A program made the position numbers and the translations under genes. Shown in pieces: positions 51,628-61,100 of a stretch of DNA of 64,000 bases (positions are counted from its first letter, which is position 1; each line of letters begins with the position of its first letter). The notes under the pieces are model-generated. The model was not told where the DNA came from, searched no databases, and saw only the letters and a list, made by a program, of their open reading frames with translations. The DNA comes from Maritimibacter sp. 55A14 (GTDB lineage: Bacteria; Pseudomonadota; Alphaproteobacteria; Rhodobacterales; Rhodobacteraceae). The stretch covers positions 62,001 through 126,000 of the forward strand of contig NZ_QEYE01000010.1 in assembly GCF_003122205.1 (NCBI RefSeq), read 5' to 3'.

Positions 51628-52893
51628 ATGGATCACTTCCTCTATCGCGATGGCGTGCTGCATGCCGAAGACGTCCCCCTGCCGGAGATTGCGGCGGCGG
51701 CGGGCACGCCCTTCTATGTCTATTCGACGGCCACGCTGACCCGGCATTTCCGGCTCTTCGACGAGGCGCTGGCGGGCATGGATCATCTGGTCTGCTATGC
51801 GATGAAGGCCAATTCCAACCTGGCAGTGCTGCGGGTTCTGGCCGATCTGGGCGCGGGCATGGACGTGGTTTCGGGGGGCGAGTACCGCCGGGCGCGCGCC
51901 GTTGGCGTGCCGGGCGACCGGATCGTGTTTTCAGGCGTCGGCAAGACCCGCGCGGAGATGCGTCTGGCGCTGGAGGGCGGCATCCGGCAGTTCAATGTCG
52001 AGAGCGAGCCGGAGCTTCTGGCACTGAGCGATGTGGCCTCCGGTCTGGGTCTGACCGCGCCCATCGCGCTGCGCGTCAACCCGGATGTGGACGCCCGCAC
52101 CCATGCCAAGATCGCCACCGGCAAGTCCGAGAACAAGTTCGGCATCCCGATTGCCCGCGCCCGCGAAGTCTATGCCGAGGCCGCGGCGCTGCCGGGGATC
52201 GAGGTCGTGGGGATCGACGTGCATATCGGCAGCCAACTCACCGACCTGGCGCCGTTCGAGGCGGCCTATACCAAGGTCGCCGACCTGACCGCCGCGCTGC
52301 GCGCCGACGGCCACGACATAAGGCGGCTCGACCTGGGCGGGGGGCTGGGCATCCCCTATGCGCGCGACAATTCCGCGCCGCCGCTGCCCCTGGAATACGG
52401 CGAGGTGATCCGCCGCACCGTCGGCCATCTGGGCTGCGAGGTGGAGATCGAGCCGGGCCGGCTGATCGCCGGCAATGCCGGCCTGCTGGTGTCGGAAGTG
52501 ATCTATCGCAAGGTGGGGGAGGGCCGCGATTTCCTGATCCTCGATGCGGCGATGAACGACCTGATCCGCCCGGCGATGTACGACGCCTGGCACGATATCG
52601 TTCCGGTCGCAGAGCCCGCGCCGGGGGCCGAGCGCGGGCCGGTCGATGTGGTCGGCCCGGTGTGCGAATCGGGCGATACATTCGCGGTGCAGCGTGACCT
52701 GCCGCATATGGTGGCGGGCGATCTGGTGGCCTTCCGATCCGCCGGGGCTTACGGCGCGGTCATGTCCTCGGAGTACAACTCGCGCCCACTGATCCCGGAA
52801 ATTCTTGTCAAGGATGAGCAATTTGCCGTCATCCGCGCGCGGCCATCCTTTGACGAAATGCTCAAACGCGATACCATTCCGGAATGGCTCTAG
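51628..52893 (+). CDS. lysA: Diaminopimelate decarboxylase
   Basis: 421-residue PLP enzyme making L-lysine from meso-diaminopimelate. Schiff-base lysine is K60 in CYAMKANSN; the HIGSQ segment near residues 195-199 binds PLP phosphate; LDLGGGLGIPY near 237-247 and the GPVCESGDTFA near 341-351 with its active-site Cys are typical. Length matches. Promoter elements lie upstream. It is followed by the TIGR02302 gene after 36 bases. Confidence 0.97.
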   Translation: MDHFLYRDGVLHAEDVPLPEIAAAAGTPFYVYSTATLTRHFRLFDEALAGMDHLVCYAMKANSNLAVLRVLADLGAGMDVVSGGEYRRARAVGVPGDRIVFSGVGKTRAEMRLALEGGIRQFNVESEPELLALSDVASGLGLTAPIALRVNPDVDARTHAKIATGKSENKFGIPIARAREVYAEAAALPGIEVVGIDVHIGSQLTDLAPFEAAYTKVADLTAALRADGHDIRRLDLGGGLGIPYARDNSAPPLPLEYGEVIRRTVGHLGCEVEIEPGRLIAGNAGLLVSEVIYRKVGEGRDFLILDAAMNDLIRPAMYDAWHDIVPVAEPAPGAERGPVDVVGPVCESGDTFAVQRDLPHMVAGDLVAFRSAGAYGAVMSSEYNSRPLIPEILVKDEQFAVIRARPSFDEMLKRDTIPEWL

Positions 52894-52929
52894 GTCCGGC
52901 ACAGTGCCGGACCGGGCCGGGATGGATGG

Positions 52930-55497
52930 ATGAGACGCAAACCGGACACCGCCGGCGCAGGTAACAGCGATGCCGTCCTTGCACGGCTCAGGCGCCCGCT
53001 CGCGCTGACCCGCGCGGGCCTGGCGGCGGAGCGCGCGGCGCGCGCCTTCTGGCCGGTCTGGTCGCTGCTTTGCGTGGCAGCGGCGGCCTGGGCGACGGGG
53101 GTGCCGGGCGCAGTGCCGCTATCGGCCCTGATCGGACTGGCCCTGACCTGGGCCGCGCTGACGCTCTGGGGGCTTTACGCCGGGCTGCGCCGGTTCTCCT
53201 GGCCGGGGCGTGCCGCGGCGCTCGACCGGCTGGACCGCAGCCTCGATGGTCAGCCGATCGCCGCGCTGACCGACACACAGGCGATCGGGGCGGGCGACCC
53301 GGCCTCCGCCGCCGTCTGGCGCGCGCATCGCGAACGGATGGCGGCACGCGTGGCCGCAGTGCGCCCGGTCGCTCCCGATCTTCGGCTCGCCCGGCGCGAC
53401 GCGTTCGGGCTGCGCTACATGGCGCTCGGGGCGCTGGCGGTGGGGCTGATCTTCGGCGGACCGTGGCGGCCGGAGGTTCTGCCAAGCGGTACCGGACCCG
53501 GCGCGGCAATCGCTGCCGGGCCGGCCTATGAGGGCTGGATCCAGCCGCCGGGCTATACCGGCAAACCCACGATCTATCTCAACGAGGCGGAAGGCCGTGA
53601 CGACCTGACCGTGCCGCATGGCAGCCGCGTGACACTGCGCCTCTATGGCGCGGTGGGCGCGCTGACGCTGGAGGAAAGCGTCTCCGGCCGGCCAGCCGAG
53701 GGCCGCGACCCCACGGCGCCGGTGCAGGAATTCGACGTCACGCAGGACGGCCGAATCGCGATTGATGGCGCGCGTGAACAGGGCTGGGACATCGAGATGC
53801 TGCCCGACGCACCGCCCGAGGTCGCGCAGACCGAACCTGTCAACGGCGGGTTGCGCGGACAAATGACGCTGAAATTCCGCGCCGCCGACGATTACGGCGT
53901 GGAGACCGGCACGGTGCGCATCGCGCTCGATCTGGGTGCGGTGGACCGCCGCCACGGTCTCGCGGCCGCACCCGAGCCGCGCGCGCCGGTGGTGCTTGAC
54001 CTGCCGATGCCCTTCGGCGGCGACCGCACCGAGTTCGAGGATCAGCTTGTCGAGGATCTCTCGCAGCATCCCTGGGCCGGGCTGCCGGTGCGCATGACGC
54101 TGGCGGCCGAGGACGCCGCCGGGCAGGAGGGCCGCTCGGCGCCGGTCGAGATGATCCTGCCCGCGCGCCGCTTTCTGGAGCCGATGGCGGCGGCCCTGGC
54201 CGAACAGCGGCGCGACCTGCTCTGGTCGCGGGAGAACGCGCGCCGCGTCGCGCAGGTGATCCGCGCGGTGACGCACCGGCCCGAGGGGGTGTTCGAGAAC
54301 ACGGCCGCATATCTGCTGGTGCGCATGGCGCTGCGCCGGCTCGAAGCCGCCACGCCCGGCGGTCTGGCGGAGGCCCCGCGCGACGAGGTGGCGGAGATGC
54401 TCTGGCACGCCGCGCTGATGATCGAGGAGGGCGATCTTTCGGACGCGCTGGAGCGTCTGCGTCGGGCGCAGGACCGGCTCTCCGAGGCCATCGAGCAAGG
54501 CGCCAGCGACGAGGAGATCGCCGAGCTGATGGACGAACTGCGCGAGGCCATGCAGGACTACATGGAGCAGATGGCGCGCGAGGCGCTGGAGAATCCCGAC
54601 AGCCAGATGTCGGAAAACCAGCAGCAGGGCCAGCAGATTACCCAGGACCAGCTTCAGCAACTGCTCGACCGGATCGAGGAGTTGTCGCGGCAGGGCCGCA
54701 CGGCCGAGGCGCAGGCGCTGCTCGACCAGCTTCGCCAGATGATGGAAAACATGCGCATGACGCAAGGCCAGGGCCAGAATCCGGGCGAACAGGCGATGCA
54801 GGGACTTCAGGACACGCTGCGTGAACAGCAGGGCCTGTCCGACGAAGCGTTCCGCGAGTTGCAGGAACAATTCAATCGCGGCGCGCAGGCGGGCGAGAGC
54901 CGCGAGAATGAGGGCCGCAGCGGCGGTCAGGGCCGCGGTCAGAGCCACGAAGGCCAGGGCGGCCGGCAGGGGCAGTCGGGCCCCGGCGAGGGCGGTGAGC
55001 CGGGTGCCGCGGAACTGGCCGAGCGCCAGCGCGCGTTGCGCGAGATGCTGCGCGAACAGCAGCAAGGGTTGCCCGGCGCGGGTACGCCGCAAGGCGACGC
55101 CGCGCGGGAGGAGCTGGACCGGGCGGGCCGCGCGATGGACCGCGCCGGCGACGATCTGGCCGAGGGCGATCTGAGCGGCGCGCTCGACAACCAGGCCGAA
55201 GCCATGCAGGCGCTGCGCGACGGCATGCAGGAACTGGGCGAGGCGATGGCCCGGCAGCAGCCCGGTCAGGGCCAGCAGGGCGAACGCTTCGGGTCCGGCA
55301 ATCCGCGCGACCGTGACCCGCTGGGGCGGCGGTCGGGCAATACCGGCCGGATCGGCAGCGACCGCAACATGCTGCCCGGCAAAGACGTGTTCCAGCGTTC
55401 CCGCGAATTGCTGGACGAGATTCGCCGCCGCTCCGGCGACCGGACACGCCCGGAACTGGAACTCGACTACCTGGAACGCCTGCTCGACAGGTTCTGA
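52930..55497 (+). CDS. TIGR02302 family (DUF4175) membrane protein
   Basis: 855-residue protein typical of alphaproteobacteria. Two or three membrane segments lie in the first 190 residues (about 38-58, 59-77 and 158-173), followed by a beta-rich extracytoplasmic region and a long soluble helical part. Residues about 540-800 are low-complexity, rich in Gln, Gly, Arg and Glu (for example QQGQQITQDQLQQLLDRIEEL and GQGRGQSHEGQGG), and residues 800-855 form a conserved C terminus. The function is unknown; it is constantly found after lysA and argH in this family of bacteria, which suggests a cell-envelope role. Confidence 0.88.
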   Translation: MRRKPDTAGAGNSDAVLARLRRPLALTRAGLAAERAARAFWPVWSLLCVAAAAWATGVPGAVPLSALIGLALTWAALTLWGLYAGLRRFSWPGRAAALDRLDRSLDGQPIAALTDTQAIGAGDPASAAVWRAHRERMAARVAAVRPVAPDLRLARRDAFGLRYMALGALAVGLIFGGPWRPEVLPSGTGPGAAIAAGPAYEGWIQPPGYTGKPTIYLNEAEGRDDLTVPHGSRVTLRLYGAVGALTLEESVSGRPAEGRDPTAPVQEFDVTQDGRIAIDGAREQGWDIEMLPDAPPEVAQTEPVNGGLRGQMTLKFRAADDYGVETGTVRIALDLGAVDRRHGLAAAPEPRAPVVLDLPMPFGGDRTEFEDQLVEDLSQHPWAGLPVRMTLAAEDAAGQEGRSAPVEMILPARRFLEPMAAALAEQRRDLLWSRENARRVAQVIRAVTHRPEGVFENTAAYLLVRMALRRLEAATPGGLAEAPRDEVAEMLWHAALMIEEGDLSDALERLRRAQDRLSEAIEQGASDEEIAELMDELREAMQDYMEQMAREALENPDSQMSENQQQGQQITQDQLQQLLDRIEELSRQGRTAEAQALLDQLRQMMENMRMTQGQGQNPGEQAMQGLQDTLREQQGLSDEAFRELQEQFNRGAQAGESRENEGRSGGQGRGQSHEGQGGRQGQSGPGEGGEPGAAELAERQRALREMLREQQQGLPGAGTPQGDAAREELDRAGRAMDRAGDDLAEGDLSGALDNQAEAMQALRDGMQELGEAMARQQPGQGQQGERFGSGNPRDRDPLGRRSGNTGRIGSDRNMLPGKDVFQRSRELLDEIRRRSGDRTRPELELDYLERLLDRF

Positions 55498-55649
55498 CCG
55501 GGCCGGTGCGGGTTCCGGTTCCGGGAGCGTGGCTTTCGCATGCCGTTTCGGCACAGGATTGCTTGGCGTGGTGCCCGATGCTCGACAAATCCGCAATCGC
55601 AAGCTAGCAGTTTTCGGACCAGATCCCTTGAGTACTGCCGAAGGTTGTC

Positions 55650-56246
55650 ATGTTCTTCCGTAAAGTCCTCTCCGCGCTTGCACTTCTCGCGATGCTGACC
55701 GCGGCCGGCTGTGCCGCGAAAACCGGCCCCGAAGGTCCGCCGCCTGCAACGCAAAGCGATATTTCCGGGCTCGCGCAGGGCATTCGCGGGCTGGGCCCCG
55801 AGGTCGACCCGGAGGAGGCCGCCCGCGCCGCGCGCATCGCATACGAGTACACGCATCAACTCGCCCTGGAATACGAGATCACGGACCCGCCCATCGTCCA
55901 CAACACCAAGGTCAATCTCGGGATGCGTCCGCGCGGGCTTTGCAAGGATTGGGCCGATGACATGGAGGCGCGCCTGCGGCAGGAGGATTTCGCCACGCTG
56001 GATCTGCACCGGGCGATCGGCAATGCCGGCATCCCGCTGCGGCTGGAACACAGCACCGTGGTCGTCAGCCGCCGTGGCGATTCGGTCTATGACGGGCTGG
56101 TGATCGACCCTTGGCGCAAGGGTGGCGTGCTGCACTGGACGCCGATCATGGAGGACGAGGATTACGTCTGGCGTGCGCGCCAGGAGGTCTTCCGCCAGAA
56201 AATCCGCCAGCGGCAGGCGCAGGCGATGGTCTCGCGCGACGGCTAG
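55650..56246 (+). CDS. Lipoprotein with conserved domain, unknown function
   Basis: 198-residue protein with a lipobox LTAAGC (C21), so it is an exported lipoprotein. The mature part has helical YEYTHQLALEYEITDPPIVHNTKVNLGMRPRGLCKDWADDMEARL followed by HRAIGNAGIPLRLEHSTVVVS and GDSVYDGLVIDPWRKGG. The central Cys, His and Asp could suggest a papain-like fold (Cys in RGLCKDWADD), but this is uncertain. No close named family is recognised. It follows the TIGR02302 gene after 152 bases. Confidence 0.7.
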   Translation: MFFRKVLSALALLAMLTAAGCAAKTGPEGPPPATQSDISGLAQGIRGLGPEVDPEEAARAARIAYEYTHQLALEYEITDPPIVHNTKVNLGMRPRGLCKDWADDMEARLRQEDFATLDLHRAIGNAGIPLRLEHSTVVVSRRGDSVYDGLVIDPWRKGGVLHWTPIMEDEDYVWRARQEVFRQKIRQRQAQAMVSRDG

Positions 56247-56418
56247 GCCCACGTCACGGAACCCTGGGCGGAAGCGGTGACGATGGCCTTGAGCGGTGCC
56301 TCGCCGGTCACCTCCGCGCGGCTCATCTCCGGACGTGCCGACGACCGCGCGGGCCGCATAGTGCAGATCGCAGGAAGGCCGCTCTTTAGCGTATCGCGCC
56401 AAGTCGGGTTCATGCACG

Positions 56419-56480
56419 CCCCGGCCCCCGAGCCGGGGCCCCGTTGCCGGATGGGCGAGGCCCCGGATCAAGTCTGGGGC
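56419..56480. repeat. REP-like palindromic element
   Basis: Two hairpins: CCCCGGC/GCCGGGG (56419-56438) and GCCCCGGATCAAGTCTGGGGC (56460-56480). Elements of this kind are dispersed in many alphaproteobacterial genomes. It lies between convergent genes (lipoprotein and PGPGW-type protein), the usual location for REP sequences, and may help end transcripts. Confidence 0.55.
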
Positions 56481-56506
56481 AGGGGGCTCCGATCAAACGC
56501 GACAGG

Positions 56507-56764
56507 CTAACGCCCGCGGCGCTGGCGCACAGCCCGCAGGATGGCGCGGATGTCGAGCGCCATGACCATCAGGCCCAGCGGGATCATCCAGAACCCCAGC
56601 ACCGGCAGCATTCCGAAAATGCCGCCGATCACCAGGACCACGCCCAGCAGCGTGCGCAGGCCCGGCGGCACCTTCCGGTCGATCCGCGCGAGCCAGCGCA
56701 TGATCCATTGCCGCAGCCGCCTGGCGCGGCCGGGTTTGGGGGGCGGAGGGGGGCATCGGGTCAT
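56507..56764 (-). CDS. Small membrane protein (PGPGW-like)
   Basis: 85-residue protein with a basic Pro-rich N terminus and two adjacent hydrophobic segments (about 37-55 and 57-72, ending in IPLGLMVMALDI), then an Arg-rich tail. Reads like the putative transmembrane PGPGW family: GGIFGMLPVLGFWMIPLGLMVMALD. Function unknown. It is downstream of tdh in the same direction but with a gap of 31 bases between their ends, so cotranscription with kbl-tdh is possible. Confidence 0.7.
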   Translation of the reverse strand: MTRCPPPPPKPGRARRLRQWIMRWLARIDRKVPPGLRTLLGVVLVIGGIFGMLPVLGFWMIPLGLMVMALDIRAILRAVRQRRGR

Positions 56765-56795
56765 GCGCGCAGTCTCTGCCCGAAGGCGGGCGCGA

Positions 56796-57836
56796 TCAAG
56801 TCCAGTCGAGCACCACCTTTCCGCTGGCCCCGCCGCGCATCTCCGCAAAGCCCTTCGCGAATTCGGCAGCGGGAAAGCGGTGGGTGATGACGGCCCGCAC
56901 GTCGAGCCCGTTCTCCAGCATCGCGATCATCTTGTACCAGGTCTCGAATATCTCGCGCCCGTAGATGCCCTTGATGGTCAGCGCCTTGAAGACGATGCGC
57001 GTCCAGTCCACCGGGGCGGGTTTGGGCGGAATGCCCAGCATGGCGATGCGCCCGCCCATGACCATCGCCTCGACCATGCCGTCGAAGGCGCGCGGCGCGC
57101 CCGACATCTCCAGCCCCACATCGAAACCCTGCTTGAGCCCGAGGCGCGAGATCACCTCGGCCAGGTCGGTCTCGGCGGTGTTGACCGGCACCACGTCGGC
57201 AACCCGCGCGGCCAGTGCCAGCCGGTCGGGGTTCAGGTCGGTGATGACCACGTGGCGCGCGCCGATATGGCGGGCCACCGCGGCGGCCATGATCCCGATC
57301 GGCCCGGCGCCGGTGATCAGCACGTCCTCGCCCAGCAGATCGAAGCTGAGCGCGGTATGCACCGCGTTGCCCAGCGGGTCGAGGATGGCGCCGATCTCGT
57401 CGTCGATGCTGTCGGGCAGCGGCACGACGTTGAAGGCCGGCAGCCGCAGGTATTCCGCGAAGGCGCCGGGCTCGTTCACTCCGATGCCGCGGGTCTCCGG
57501 GTCCAGATGGAAGCGGCCGGCGCGCGATTGCCGGGAATGGTGGCCTATCAGGTGCCCCTCGCCCGAGCAGCGCTGGCCGATCCGCAGATCCTCCACGTCG
57601 CGGCCGATCCCGACGATCTCGCCGGCGAATTCATGGCCGGTGATCAGCGGCACCGGCACGGTGCGCTGCGCCCAGTCGTCCCAGTTCCAGATATGTACAT
57701 CCGTGCCGCAGATGCCGGTCTTGCGGATTCGGATCAGCACGTCGTCGGGGCCGATCTCGGGCACCGGCTCGCGTTGCAGCCAGAGCCCTTCTTCCGCCTT
57801 GGCCTTGACCAGCGCCTGCATGGTGTTTGCGGTCAT
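56796..57836 (-). CDS. tdh: L-threonine 3-dehydrogenase
   Basis: 346-residue zinc-dependent alcohol dehydrogenase family enzyme oxidising threonine to 2-amino-3-ketobutyrate. Catalytic zinc residues are visible: [15 protein letters not shown] near residues 42-56 and GHEFAGE near 65-71. Rossmann GAGPIGI near 172-178. Notably, the four-cysteine structural-zinc loop of the E. coli enzyme is replaced by [22 protein letters not shown], without cysteines apart from one before it. The ATG overlaps the kbl stop by 4 bases (ATGA). Confidence 0.93.
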   Translation of the reverse strand: MTANTMQALVKAKAEEGLWLQREPVPEIGPDDVLIRIRKTGICGTDVHIWNWDDWAQRTVPVPLITGHEFAGEIVGIGRDVEDLRIGQRCSGEGHLIGHHSRQSRAGRFHLDPETRGIGVNEPGAFAEYLRLPAFNVVPLPDSIDDEIGAILDPLGNAVHTALSFDLLGEDVLITGAGPIGIMAAAVARHIGARHVVITDLNPDRLALAARVADVVPVNTAETDLAEVISRLGLKQGFDVGLEMSGAPRAFDGMVEAMVMGGRIAMLGIPPKPAPVDWTRIVFKALTIKGIYGREIFETWYKMIAMLENGLDVRAVITHRFPAAEFAKGFAEMRGGASGKVVLDWT

Positions 57837-59023
57837 TGGATCATCCCCGTGGCTTTGCCCGCCGCCGCGAAGGCTGTCAGGGCCTGATCGAGATCGGCGC
57901 GGCTCAGCGCGGCATTCATCTGCGTGCGGATGCGCGCGGTGCCATGCGGCACCACCGGGTAGAAGAACCCGGCGACATAGACGCCCCGCTCGAACAGCGC
58001 CGCGGACATGTCCTGCGCGCAGCGCGCGTCGCCCAGCATGACGGGCACGATCGGATGTTCGCCGGGCAGAAGCTCGAAGCCCAGCCGTTCCAGCCCGGTC
58101 CGCCAATAGGCGGCATTGTCGAAAAGCGTGGCGCGCAGGTCGTCGCCCTCCTCCACCAGATCGAGCGCCCTCAGCCCCGCGGCGACCACCGCGGGCGGCA
58201 GGGCGTTGGAAAAGAGATAGGGCCGGGCGCGCTGGCGCAAAAGGTCGATCACCGGCTGCGGCCCGGCGACATAGCCGCCCATCGCGCCGCCGAGCGCCTT
58301 GCCCAGCGTGCCGGTCAGGATGTCCACATCGACGCCGTGATGGGCCGGGGTGCCGGCACCATTGGGGCCCATGAAGCCGGTGGCGTGGCAGTCGTCCACC
58401 ATCACCAGCGCGTCGTGGCGTTGCGCCAGCGCGGTGATCTCCGGCAGCTTCGCCAGGTAGCCGTCCATGGAAAAGACGCCGTCGGTGGCGATCATCACGA
58501 AACGCGCGCCGTCGGCGCGGGCCTCCTTCAGCCGCGACTCCAGTTCGTCCATGTCGGAATTGGCGTAGCGCAGCCGACGCGCCTTGCAGAGCCTGATGCC
58601 GTCGATGATCGAGGCATGGTTGAGCGCGTCGGATATCACCGCATCCTCCGGCCCCAGAAGCGGCTCGAACAGCCCGCCATTGGCGTCGAAGCAGGCGGCG
58701 AAGAGAATCGCGTCGTCCTTGCCCAGAAAGGCGGCGAGGCGCTCTTCCAGCGCGCGGTGCAGATCCTGCGTGCCGCAGATGAAGCGCACACTGGCCATGC
58801 CATAGCCGTGATCGTCCATCGCCTGTTTCGCGGCGGCGATCAGTGCCGGGTGGTCGGCGAGCCCGAGATAGTTGTTGGCGCAGAGATTGATTACGCCCTC
58901 GCGCCCGCCCACCGCGACTCGGCCCGACTGCGGTGAGGTGATGAGCCGTTCGCGCTTCATCAGCCCCTCGGCGTCGATCCCGGCGAGGGTGTCGGTCAGA
59001 TGGTCGAAGAATGCCTGGGTCAT
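57833..59023 (-). CDS. kbl: 2-amino-3-ketobutyrate CoA ligase (glycine C-acetyltransferase)
   Basis: 396-residue PLP enzyme of the alpha-oxoamine synthase family, splitting 2-amino-3-ketobutyrate with CoA to glycine and acetyl-CoA. PLP lysine K242 in [22 protein letters not shown] and [10 protein letters not shown] near 211-220 are family motifs. Length standard. Works together with tdh, which overlaps it. Upstream lies an XRE-cupin regulator on the same strand and an inverted repeat. Confidence 0.96.
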   Translation of the reverse strand: MTQAFFDHLTDTLAGIDAEGLMKRERLITSPQSGRVAVGGREGVINLCANNYLGLADHPALIAAAKQAMDDHGYGMASVRFICGTQDLHRALEERLAAFLGKDDAILFAACFDANGGLFEPLLGPEDAVISDALNHASIIDGIRLCKARRLRYANSDMDELESRLKEARADGARFVMIATDGVFSMDGYLAKLPEITALAQRHDALVMVDDCHATGFMGPNGAGTPAHHGVDVDILTGTLGKALGGAMGGYVAGPQPVIDLLRQRARPYLFSNALPPAVVAAGLRALDLVEEGDDLRATLFDNAAYWRTGLERLGFELLPGEHPIVPVMLGDARCAQDMSAALFERGVYVAGFFYPVVPHGTARIRTQMNAALSRADLDQALTAFAAAGKATGMIQ

Positions 59024-59089
59024 GGAGGTCTCCGTCGGTCTGGAGGTGCTGTACATCATAACGGATTACCCGGCAATATACAGGATTAT

Positions 59090-59117
59090 GCTATGGCGGA
59101 ATTTTTACCACCATAGC
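59090..59117 (-). promoter_or_regulatory. Inverted repeat in kbl upstream region
   Basis: GCTATGG at 59090-59096 is repeated inverted as CCATAGC at 59111-59117, spacer 14 bases, about 67 bases upstream of the kbl start and just after the XRE-cupin gene. A TTCCGC/TATATT-type promoter overlaps it on the minus strand. Candidate operator of the adjacent regulator; no experimental support. Confidence 0.4.
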
Positions 59118-59131
59118 GGATTCTTGCCGCT

Positions 59132-59695
59132 TCAGCCGCCCCGCACGACCAAGAAGGCGCGCGCCGGGGCATCGCCTGCGCGTAGCTCATGCGGTACATC
59201 GGCGGGGTAGCGCAGCGTGTCGCCCTCCGCGGCGCTGCGGCTCTCGGTGCCCGATGTCACGTCCAGCGCGCCGGCGATCACGGTGAGCTGTTCGCGGCAG
59301 CCCGGCCCGTGCGGGTCGCTGACCAGGCTGCCGCCGGGCGCGAAGATCAACTCGTAAAGCTCGTGGCTGCCGGCGTCCTCGGGCGGGCTGAGGATGCGAA
59401 TGCGGCAGCCGTCGCCGCGCGCGTCGATCGTGGGCACCGCCTCGGCGCGCAGATGTTCGATGGCGGGGCCGGCCTCGCCTTCCAGCAGACCCGCGAAATC
59501 CACATGCAGCGCCTGGGTCAGGTTCCAGAGTGTCGCCACGGTCGGGCTGGATGTGCCGCGCTCGATCTGGCTGACCATCGAGCGCGACACGCCCGAGAGC
59601 CTGGCCACGGCATCGAGGCTCAGCCCCTTGGCCTGGCGCGCGGCCTTCAGGCGGCTCGCGAGACGGTCGAGGATGTCGGGGCGCGGGGTGTTCAT
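59132..59695 (-). CDS. XRE-family regulator with cupin sensor domain
   Basis: 187-residue regulator. Residues 8-65 are an XRE helix-turn-helix (SRLKAARQAKGLSLDAVARLSGVSRSMVSQIERGTSSPTVATLWNLTQAL), and residues 110-187 form a single cupin barrel (GGSLVSDPHGPGCREQLTVIAGALDVTSG, then GDTLRYPADVPHELRA) that should bind a small ligand. Such XRE-cupin proteins regulate catabolic genes. It precedes kbl-tdh in the same direction, so threonine breakdown is the obvious target. Confidence 0.9.
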   Translation of the reverse strand: MNTPRPDILDRLASRLKAARQAKGLSLDAVARLSGVSRSMVSQIERGTSSPTVATLWNLTQALHVDFAGLLEGEAGPAIEHLRAEAVPTIDARGDGCRIRILSPPEDAGSHELYELIFAPGGSLVSDPHGPGCREQLTVIAGALDVTSGTESRSAAEGDTLRYPADVPHELRAGDAPARAFLVVRGG

Positions 59696-59775
59696 GCAGG
59701 GACGTTGCGCGGGGCGGCGGACCTTGTCAATGTGACGCGGCGGGCACGGCGGTCCGCGCAGTGACGGAGCGGCGC

Positions 59776-60015
59776 ATGCCTATCGTTTTCATGATCGTCA
59801 TCGGCGCGGCCGCGGGGTTCATCGCGACGCGGCTGATGAAGGTCGATGCCGGGATACCCGCAACCATCGCCATCGGCGTGCTGGGCGCCATCGTGGGCGG
59901 GCTGGTGCTGCACGCGGTGCTCCGCCTGGCCGGGTTCGGCGCGGGGTTCGTGGGCGCCGTTCTGGGCGCGATGCTGCTGATCTGGCTCTACCGGACCTAT
60001 CTGGAACGCCGCTGA
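59776..60015 (+). CDS. Small membrane protein, GlsB/YeaQ-like
   Basis: 79-residue protein with three hydrophobic segments (about 2-22, 26-50 and 54-72), rich in Gly and Ala with GAAAGFIATRLMKVDAGIPATIAIGVLGAIVGG, resembling the GlsB/YeaQ/YmgE (transglycosylase-associated) family, but shorter in its loop conservation. GGAG precedes the ATG; a GTG at 59761 is an alternative start. Divergent from the regulator with 80 bases between starts. Confidence 0.7.
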   Translation: MPIVFMIVIGAAAGFIATRLMKVDAGIPATIAIGVLGAIVGGLVLHAVLRLAGFGAGFVGAVLGAMLLIWLYRTYLERR

Positions 60016-60639
60016 TCAGTTGCGCGGCGGGCGCGGGCGGTAGACGGGAAGCCGCCAGCCGAATTGCAGGCTGCCCGCGCGCAGAAGGAACGTCACCGCC
60101 CCGCAGACCAGCAGCGCCGGCAGGTCCACCGCCGCGACATGCGCCGCGACCACGCCCGCCGTGGCGCCCGCGAAAGCGGCGGTCACGTAAAGCTCACCCT
60201 GCCTCAGCACCATCGGGACCTCGTTGCAGACCACGTCGCGCATCAGCCCGCCGAAACAGCCCGTGGCAATGCCCATGATGACGACGATCACCGCGGGCTG
60301 CGACATCATCATCGCCACGCCGACGCCCGCGGGCACCGCGACGGCCAGCGCGCAGGCGTCGAGCCAGAGCAGCATGCGATGACGCGATTCCATCAGATGC
60401 GCGGTGAAGAAGACCAGCACCGCCGCCGCCGCGGCCAGCAGCACGAAACCGGGCGTGCCGGTCCAGAAGACCGGGTTGCGATCCAGTACCACGTCGCGCA
60501 CCGTTCCCCCGCCCACGGCGGTCAGGCTGGCAATGAAGACGAAGCCCACGATGTCGAGCTGCGCGCGGCTGGCCGCCAGTGCGCCGGTCAGTGCGAAGAC
60601 GAAGACCGAGGCATAGTCGAGGGCGAGCAGCGCGGTCAT
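60016..60639 (-). CDS. TRIC/UPF0126-type membrane channel protein
   Basis: 207-residue membrane protein with about seven hydrophobic segments and two internal repeats, each with a GGGTxRDVxL-type motif ([14 protein letters not shown] near residues 43-56 and [13 protein letters not shown] near 128-140). This is the signature of the bacterial trimeric intracellular cation channel/UPF0126 (YadS/YicG) family. The ion conducted here is not known. It overlaps the rnhA stop by 4 bases. Confidence 0.9.
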   Translation of the reverse strand: MTALLALDYASVFVFALTGALAASRAQLDIVGFVFIASLTAVGGGTVRDVVLDRNPVFWTGTPGFVLLAAAAAVLVFFTAHLMESRHRMLLWLDACALAVAVPAGVGVAMMMSQPAVIVVIMGIATGCFGGLMRDVVCNEVPMVLRQGELYVTAAFAGATAGVVAAHVAAVDLPALLVCGAVTFLLRAGSLQFGWRLPVYRPRPPRN

Positions 60640-61100
60640 GAAGACGGTTCCGGCTTGAAGGGCGCCATCCCGGCGCGGGCCAGTTCGTCGGCGCGTTCGT
60701 TCTCGGGGTGGCCGGCATGCCCGCGGACCCATTCCCAGCGCACGTCATGGCGCGCCTGCGCATCGTCGAGCCGCTGCCAGAGCTCGGCGTTCTTGACCGG
60801 CTTCTTCGCGGCGGTCTTCCAGCCGTTTCGCTTCCAGCCGTGGATCCATTTCGTTACCCCGTCCTTCACATAGGCGCTGTCGGTGACGATGGTGATCGCC
60901 GAGGGCCGCGTCAGGCTTTCCAGCGCCGAGATCGCGGCCATCAGCTCCATCCGGTTGTTGGTGGTCGCGGCCTCGCCGCCGGAAAGCTCGCGCTCGCGCA
61001 GGATGCGGCCGTTTTCCACCGCGCGCAGCAGCACGCCCCAGCCGCCGGGGCCGGGATTGCCGGAACAGGCGCCGTCGGTATAGGCGAAAAGCTCGGCCAT
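60636..61100 (-). CDS. rnhA: Ribonuclease HI
   Basis: 154-residue RNase HI, which degrades the RNA strand of RNA-DNA hybrids. Catalytic acidic residues are in [18 protein letters not shown] (D9), the RMELMA glutamate near residue 51 and TDSAYVKDG near 73-81; the basic [21 protein letters not shown] protrusion and the [14 protein letters not shown] end are typical. It shares a base with the stop of the upstream DUF3429 gene and overlaps the TRIC gene by 4 bases. Confidence 0.97.
   Translation of the reverse strand: MAELFAYTDGACSGNPGPGGWGVLLRAVENGRILRERELSGGEAATTNNRMELMAAISALESLTRPSAITIVTDSAYVKDGVTKWIHGWKRNGWKTAAKKPVKNAELWQRLDDAQARHDVRWEWVRGHAGHPENERADELARAGMAPFKPEPSS

Noticed and set aside
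53119..55602. 827-codon minus-strand frame over TIGR02302
   Set aside because: Low-complexity antisense of a real gene; no start signal or domain.
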